From positions 136,935,138-136,999,137 of the forward strand of contig JAPTHN010000001.1 in assembly GCA_026936325.1 (NCBI GenBank): a stretch of 64,000 nt of DNA, given 5' to 3'. Position 1 is the stretch's first letter, and each line of letters opens with the position of its first letter. The notes beneath the pieces are model-generated. The model was not told the DNA's origin. It did not search any database and worked only from the letters and a program-made list of their open reading frames with translations. A program made the translations under genes and the position numbers. The DNA is from Platynereis dumerilii (Eukaryota; Annelida; Polychaeta; Phyllodocida; Nereididae). This document shows positions 58,801 through 64,000 of the stretch, piece by piece.

Positions 58801-61800
58801 CTGCAAAAGTGCAACTTTAGAAGCACTACTAAAGGGTGACTGGGATCAGTTTAATAAAGATTTTGTTACTTTGTTATAAAACCACAAATAAACGTTAAAT
58901 AGGCATACAGTTGAAAGTATGAAAGACAACTAAAACATAACTTAATTAAAAAATATATGATGAAGTAGGCCTGAAGCAATCATTAACAAAACATTTCTTT
59001 TTCACTGTTTTAACTTTAAGGATTGTAGCAAGTTGATAGTTTTGAAAGACTTGTTGAAAATAAAAAACAGTTATAAACACCTCAACAAATTAAACCCTTC
59101 TAAAATATTTAACATTTAGGCACATCTATCTTTCCGCACCGTGAAATTACTAACTATTGGAAACTATGAGAACAAACTAATTTATAAGACGAATTTGCAT
59201 AATTTCTCTTGATAAATCAAAAACTTAAAAACTCATTTCTAATTTATTTAAATTTTGATTGATGACATGCAGTCCAAAGTAATGTGGGCCTATGTATTGT
59301 TCTGCAAAGGTGTTAAAGTTGGATTGCATTGCATTGACACTGTCGTTGGTTCTATTGGACAATCAATTAGATAATTACATAATTACAGAAAACGTGTCAA
59401 GTTAATTGTATGGCTACTGGTAAACGTAGGTTTAGCGGTTAAGAAATGTGAATAAAAATTATATAAATTTAATGTATATATTTTAAGATTTATTAGACAA
59501 ACTTAACATATATATCAAAAGAGAAACATCTGTCAAATTAATGAATGTGTATGAAATCAGAAGACTGTTTATGGACTTAGACAATGAATTTAGACATTTA
59601 GATCATATTGATGGGCTTATAAATCTAAAGGCCTATCGGAACTTGAAATTCAATTTTTAGAGTTAGGCCTACTGAAAACACTCAGAGAATCTACTGAAGT
59701 GACTGAAAATATAGATAGGCATATATATTATCTAGATAGATTTACCTTAAGCTATAGTTACATAGTAGTTGGACTAAAAATGTGAATAGTATTAGGTGCC
59801 TGCACAAGGCAAGCTATAGTATAAGCCTTGATCTATCTCGACAGATAAACAGGTGGATCCAGATGAATGGATAATCATTGTTGAATTTCAAGAGTGATTG
59901 ATGTTAATTGTGATTGATTGATAATAAGTTGGTTGATTGGTTGAGTGATTGAGTGATTCATTCAAGTTGTTTAATAATGCTCAAAAGAGCTGTCAAGAAA
60001 CGTTTTTGTTGTAGGGCATGGGCCTAAAAGTGATTGTAAATAAATCTGATTTGACATAAATTTTATAAGAGAGTAACTAGGCTGACAGAGGTTTTATTGG
60101 ACAGAACATTAAATCCAATTTAATTTTTATAATAATATCGTTCTGCTTCCATCTAGACCTGCATTTTTTTCTGTGAGAAATAACACCTGAAACTGAAAAC
60201 TTGGTACTAATGACAGCACCCGTGTTTTTTGTCACTCTTTGATTTCAAACTCGATTTTAAGCCACTTCTAATTGTCCCATTGACTCAATTCTTTGACACA
60301 ACGATGATCATGTAATATAACATTCTTATAACAATAACAATTGCATACTAAGGCTCTGTATAGGCTAATATAAATATAAACTGGCGAGTTTGTGGCCTGG
60401 CGAGTTTTCACCTGGTGAGTTTGTGCCCTGGTGAGTTTTCAACTGGCGAGTTTTCGCCTGGCGAGTTGACCTATGACCGATTGGCCAATGTCTAGCCTAG
60501 AATTCTGTAAGCTAGGTGCTCATTGGCCTTCTTCTTCTTCTTCTTACATTTGTTGCCTTCCCACAACTGAGGTATTGACAGCTACTGTCAGTAACAATTT
60601 ACACGGGCTTCATCTAGGCCTAAACAATTAAATGCACATTGTGTCTAATCATTTACATTTAAATGTTTTGGTGAGATGTTGTGGTACTTCAACAACAGTA
60701 AATGTAACACTGTGATGACATGTTTTGCAAGATGATGTTTCCATCAAGCTAAATAGACCTGCAACACATACATTATGGTGGGAATCCTTACAAAGCTTCC
60801 TTGAGTTCACACTGTACACTAGTGGGCATCCAGTTAGGGCATACACCTTCAGTTTTTTTGCATTTTCAGTTTTGCAGTTCACTTGTCAGTGCCACAGTGG
60901 GTGATAATTTTTTAATTAATTACAAATTTTTATGACTATTTCTTTCTTGAGTCTCTTGGCAAAAGTATGACACATTTTCAATCAATACATGTACCAAAAG
61001 TCACTGATGACATTTAGGTCACTCATGCTGCTAACCTGCTAACCTGCTAACCCTTTTCATATCTTTCCCATTTACTTTTGGCCCTGACATAAGGCTATGG
61101 CCCAAAGGCACCCCCCCTAAATTGGCCAAGGCCTGCTAGTCTTCCAAATTGTAATTTGGCCTCATCTAGTTCATCTTTGTTGCAGATGAACCAAGCTCTA
61201 GAAGCCCTAATGAGTGCAGTTGCAAAGTTGACAACATTGTACGAAGGCATTTCAGAAGTCCGCAAACAAGGTTCTCAGTCACACCAAAATGCACATACAG
61301 TCTTTCTGCTTTCACAAGTGGATTTGCAGGCGTTCCATAACATGGAGGAAAAGTTCAGTGTCGAACTGAAGAATTATACCAGAAAACAATTTTTTGAGGT
61401 AAGTCATAAATGATCTGAAAGTTTGATAATGTTTTGCTTTGGTGATTAAAATATTTTGGATGTTTTTTACCGTTCGGGGAACTGGAATCAGAAATATTTT
61501 TTGACATTCGTTTGTGTCATTATGGAACTGCTGCTTATGTGGTTAATTTCTCTCGAGTACTACCAGCTCATGGGAGCTACTGTTTCTTTGCAAATTTTAA
61601 TCTAGTCTAAATAAAGCTTATTTTCATTCTTATGCTTTGGTTGCACAACAATATACATAAGCGTGAGCCATGAGTGTAGATTTACAATCTCGGGATCCAT
61701 GATAGAACAATGAATTTACCCAAGAACTGAAGAAATGTTGAGATAACAGTGAAAATTTTTTGACATTTCTTCAGAAGGTGTATGCTATGTGCATATTGAA

Positions 61801-62005
61801 ATACTAAATTGTAGGCCTAAAGTTATTTGAATATTTGAACTACACAAATTTATCGTTTGCAGGGTATTGCAGATATAGCCAGTGGAGGTGCAACAACCAG
61901 GTATGAATTTCTAGAAGTCAGTGATCCAGTGGCACTCCTTGTAAGAGGAGAAAAACATGACATTAACCTGGAGGAGTGCAAAGATCTTTCAAGACTACAA
62001 GCCAT
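55887..62005 (+). CDS. HAUS3: HAUS augmin-like complex subunit 3 (N-terminal part)
   Basis: Augmin binds spindle microtubules and recruits gamma-tubulin to branch new ones in mitosis; HAUS3 is a long coiled-coil subunit. The ATG is at 55908, after an acceptor at 55886, so an untranslated exon lies upstream. Coding exons 55908-56083, 56346-56453, 56565-56648, 57260-57371, 61186-61398 and 61863-62005 join in phase and give 278 aa of an expected 600 or so. Family features are the N-terminal block (ETLKNVKFPGVEKLDAGSYE, WIFEDPELLPFLEWFC), the EEVAQLDEDL...RNKLR coiled coil and VFLLSQVDL with YTRKQFFEGI, matching human VFLSQFSLEKY and YTKKQFFQGI in order. The last exon ends in phase 2 at a GT, and the remaining exons lie beyond the window. 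The fifth intron is 3.8 kb and carries a transposon; the last visible intron carries a minisatellite and a SINE. CENPC is divergent upstream. Confidence 0.93.
56702..56904 (+). repeat. SINE family 1, best-preserved copy, in a HAUS3 intron
   Basis: The tRNA-like head has 'ggttggtctagcggtagcgt' (box A region) and 'ggttcgaatc' (box B). The body and the 3' end 'tgcataaatacaggacgtaa' follow. The heptamer gcaaact flanks it at 56695-56701 and 56905-56911, a probable target-site duplication. Its tRNA-like head is too degenerate in stems to be a tRNA gene. Confidence 0.88.
57017..57208 (-). repeat. SINE family 3 (tRNA-like head, L2/CR1-like tail)
   Basis: On the minus strand 'gccgtagcatagtggttagc' (box A) and 'gcgggttcaaaccccgc' (box B) form a tRNA-like head of about 75 bp. 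The tail contains 'gggcgctatataaaatc', a word common at the 3' ends of L2/CR1-type LINEs and the SINEs they mobilise. It lies in the same HAUS3 intron as the family 1 copy. Confidence 0.8.
58371..60471. mobile_element. Non-autonomous element with inverted ACTCGCCAG arrays
   Basis: The left end begins GGTCAACTCGCCAGG and carries five variants of ACTCGCCAG within 80 bp. The right end carries six inverted copies and finishes CCTGGCGAGTTGACC, the exact reverse complement. Copies are about 15 bp apart. The 1.9-kb interior is AT-rich with no coding capacity. The element splits a duplicated host word: 'gattggccaatgtctggcct' precedes it at 58323 and 'gattggccaatgtctagcct' follows it at 60479. Confidence 0.8.
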
Positions 62006-62159
62006 GTGAGTAGAATATAATGATGTGCATTTTCTGGTTATTATGTCTCCCCACGAAGTTGTGAGCTGTGGGCCGGAAACAAAAAAGAAAACTTACATTA
62101 TTGTTACTCAATATTTCAAAAAGTATTGATTACCTATCAATCATAATCTTTAAAGGCGC

Positions 62160-63290
62160 ACGCTATCTCCCTGTGCATGTCCCTCTCTATGCATCTCCCT
62201 ATCTGCGCATCTCCCTTTCTGCGCATCTCCCTTTCTGCGCATCTCCCTCTTTATGCATCTCCCTCTCTGCACATCTCCCTCTATCTGCACATCTCCCTCT
62301 CTGCACATCTCCCTCTCTGCACATCTCCCTCTCTGTGCATCTCCCTCTCTGCACATCTCCCTCTCTGCACATCTCCCTCTCTGCGCATCTCCCTCTGTGT
62401 GTATCTCCCTCTCTGCACATCTCCCTCTCTGTGCATCTCCCTCTCTGCACATCTCCCTCTCTGTGCATCTCCCTCTCTGCACATCTCCCTCTCTCTGTGC
62501 ATCTCCCTCTCTCTGCACATCTCCCTCTCTGCACATCTCCCTCTCTCTGTGCATCTCCCTCTCTGCACATCTCCCTCTCTGCACATCTCCCTCTCTGCAC
62601 ATCTCCCTCTCTGCGCATCTCCCTCTGTATGCATCTCCCTCTCTGCACATCTCACTGTGCATCTCCCTCTCTGCACATCCCTCTCCGTGCATCTCCCTCT
62701 CCGTGCATCTCCCTCTCCGTGCATCTCCCTCTCTGCACATCTTCCTCTCTGCGCATCTCCCTCTCTGCACATTTCCCTCTCTGCACATCTCCCTCTCTGC
62801 ACATCTCCCTCTGTGCGCATCTCCCTCTCTGCAATCTCCCTCTCTGCACATTTCCCTCTCTGCACATCTCCCTCTCTGCAATCTCCCTCTCTGCACATCT
62901 CCCTCTCTGCGCATCTCCCTCTGCACATCTCCTCACTGTGCATCTCCCTCTCTGCACATCTCCCTCTCCGTGCATCTCCCTCTCCGTGCATCTCCCTCTC
63001 TGTGCATCTCCCTCTCTGCACATCTCCTCACTGTGCATCTCCCTCTCTGCACATCTCCCTCTCCGTGCATCTCCCTCTCCATGCATCTCCCTCTCTGTGC
63101 ATCTCCCTCTCTGCACATCTGCCTCTCTGCGCATCTCCCTCTCTGCACATCTCCCTGTCTGCACATCTCCCTCTCTGCGCATCTCCCTCTCTGCGCATCT
63201 CCCTCTCTGCGCATCTCCCTCTCTGCCATCTCCCTCTGTGCATCCCCCCCTGTGCATCTCCCTCTATGTGCATCTCCCATTTCCTTTCCC
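62160..63290. repeat. 16-bp minisatellite, about 70 copies
   Basis: The unit is CATCTCCCTCTCTGCA, with frequent variants (gtgcat, gcgcat, tatgcat, ccgtgcat). Because 16 is not a multiple of three and the unit contains no stop, all frames stay open on both strands over hundreds of codons. Those apparent proteins (PSLHISLSAHL-type and GRCAEREM-type) are artefacts. It lies in a HAUS3 intron. Confidence 0.95.
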
Positions 63291-63299
63291 TCTGCCTCT

Positions 63300-64000
63300 T
63301 CGGGGGGAGGGTTGGTCTAGTGGTAGCGTGCTGGGCTGCAAATCGCTGGGTCTAGGGTTTGAATCAAGCTATTGCCGGGTCACCTGGGCCTCTTTTGGAC
63401 GGCTGTTTCAATCATCGTTACCTCATTGCCGTTTCCTCCTCTTGTCCTAATCAGTCAGGGAAATTACCAGCATATGAGGACATTGCAATTCCAGCCAAGT
63501 CCTGGCCCTGACAGGATGACTGAGTGTGTGGGGTTGATCAATTGGGTCTCAGAAGAAAGTCTGATCTCTTTGCAGCCATCCTCACCACACAGCAGCTTGT
63601 CAGTTGCAGGACTTAATTCTATCCAATTTCACGAAATACTGCAAAGTCATCAGCAACTGATGACAATTTCCTAATTTCTCTGGAGCCTTCGGGTTCTTTT
63701 CCTCATTATGTAATGGATAGGTCTGCCAAAATTCATAGAGCTAGTTGACACTGTGATACAACTTTATACCAAGTTTGGAAGTGATAGTTGCAGTAGTTCT
63801 TTTTAAATAGCCAGTCAAAGATGATTTTGAGCACTGCCAAAGTCATGGCTAGGCCATGACACTGTGAGAGTGTCATGGGAGGGTGATGACAGTGCTAGGG
63901 TGATTGTCATGTGGGGCTGAGGACATTGATTGTCATCAGCTGGTGATAATTTCCCTGACTGCTAATTAGCCTACCAAGTGCATAACTACAGGACGTAAAG
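63300..64000 (+). repeat. SINE family 1, split by a MITE and cut by the window end
   Basis: The head 'gggttggtctagtggtagcg' and the body run to 'gtcctaat' (63451). The SINE 3' end 'ctaattagcctaccaagtgc' resumes at 63962 and runs off the window after 'caggacgtaaag'. Confidence 0.88.
63452..63961. mobile_element. Non-autonomous transposon in the SINE, 510 bp
   Basis: Terminal inverted repeats are CAGTCAGGGAAATTACCAGC and, reverse-complemented, CAGTCAGGGAAATTATCACC. The pentamer ctaat flanks both sides, and the interrupted SINE defines the borders exactly. The interior has short repeats of 'tgtcatg' and no coding capacity. CAG-starting ends suggest hAT, although the visible duplication is shorter than eight. 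Confidence 0.82.

Noticed and set aside
62160-63290. CRISPR-like regular repeat
   Set aside because: The units are contiguous with no unique spacers, and the genome is eukaryotic.
62068-63450. Long open frames of up to 460 codons on both strands
   Set aside because: They are products of the 16-bp minisatellite, which has no stop in any frame; the repeated PSLHISLSAHL-type sequence has period 16 residues, exactly three DNA units.

Overview
The window comes from an animal nuclear genome. Its genes are cut into many short exons with GT/AG borders, intergenic DNA is AT-rich and full of SINEs, MITEs, a LINE fragment and a DIRS-type retroelement, and the identifiable genes are eukaryotic cell-division and translation genes. 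A marine invertebrate, perhaps a deuterostome, is plausible, but nothing in the sequence proves it.

Layout. Positions 1-12970 hold no gene I can defend, only repeats and one weak exon candidate. Positions 12971-14933 (+) hold the exons of a small unidentified gene, with a second exon-like reading frame at 13321-13563. Positions 17654-18924 (-) hold a truncated eIF2alpha paralogue, followed 3' by a relict last exon. A broken DIRS-like element (19375-26227) with a large insertion lies upstream of it, followed by a palindromic relative, a SINE, a 62-bp satellite and a tandem array of tRNA-like repeats. The full eIF2alpha gene (EIF2S1) is at 31146-34473 (-), seven exons, 323 aa. CENPC is at 37355-50350 (-): 17 coding exons keep one reading frame and encode about 2,482 aa, far larger than vertebrate CENP-C. 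The N-terminal Mis12-binding-type motif, the CENP-C motif and the C-terminal Mif2 cupin are all recognisable. Positions 50352-55886 are a pile of nested non-autonomous transposons. HAUS3 (augmin subunit) starts at 55908 (+); six coding exons (278 aa) lie in the window and the rest is beyond the right edge. Its introns carry SINEs, a 2.1-kb element with inverted arrays of a 9-bp word, and a 16-bp minisatellite.

How the genes relate. CENP-C (inner kinetochore) and HAUS3 (spindle microtubule branching) are divergently arranged mitotic genes whose shared upstream region has been enlarged by transposons. The two eIF2alpha copies are a tandem DNA-level duplication that retains introns. The short copy has lost the eIF2gamma-binding C-terminal domain, keeps an open, spliceable N-terminal half, and has its changes concentrated around the Ser51 regulatory loop. 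That makes it either a young pseudogene or a decoy of eIF2alpha kinases resembling poxvirus K3L. This is the most interesting biological lead in the window.
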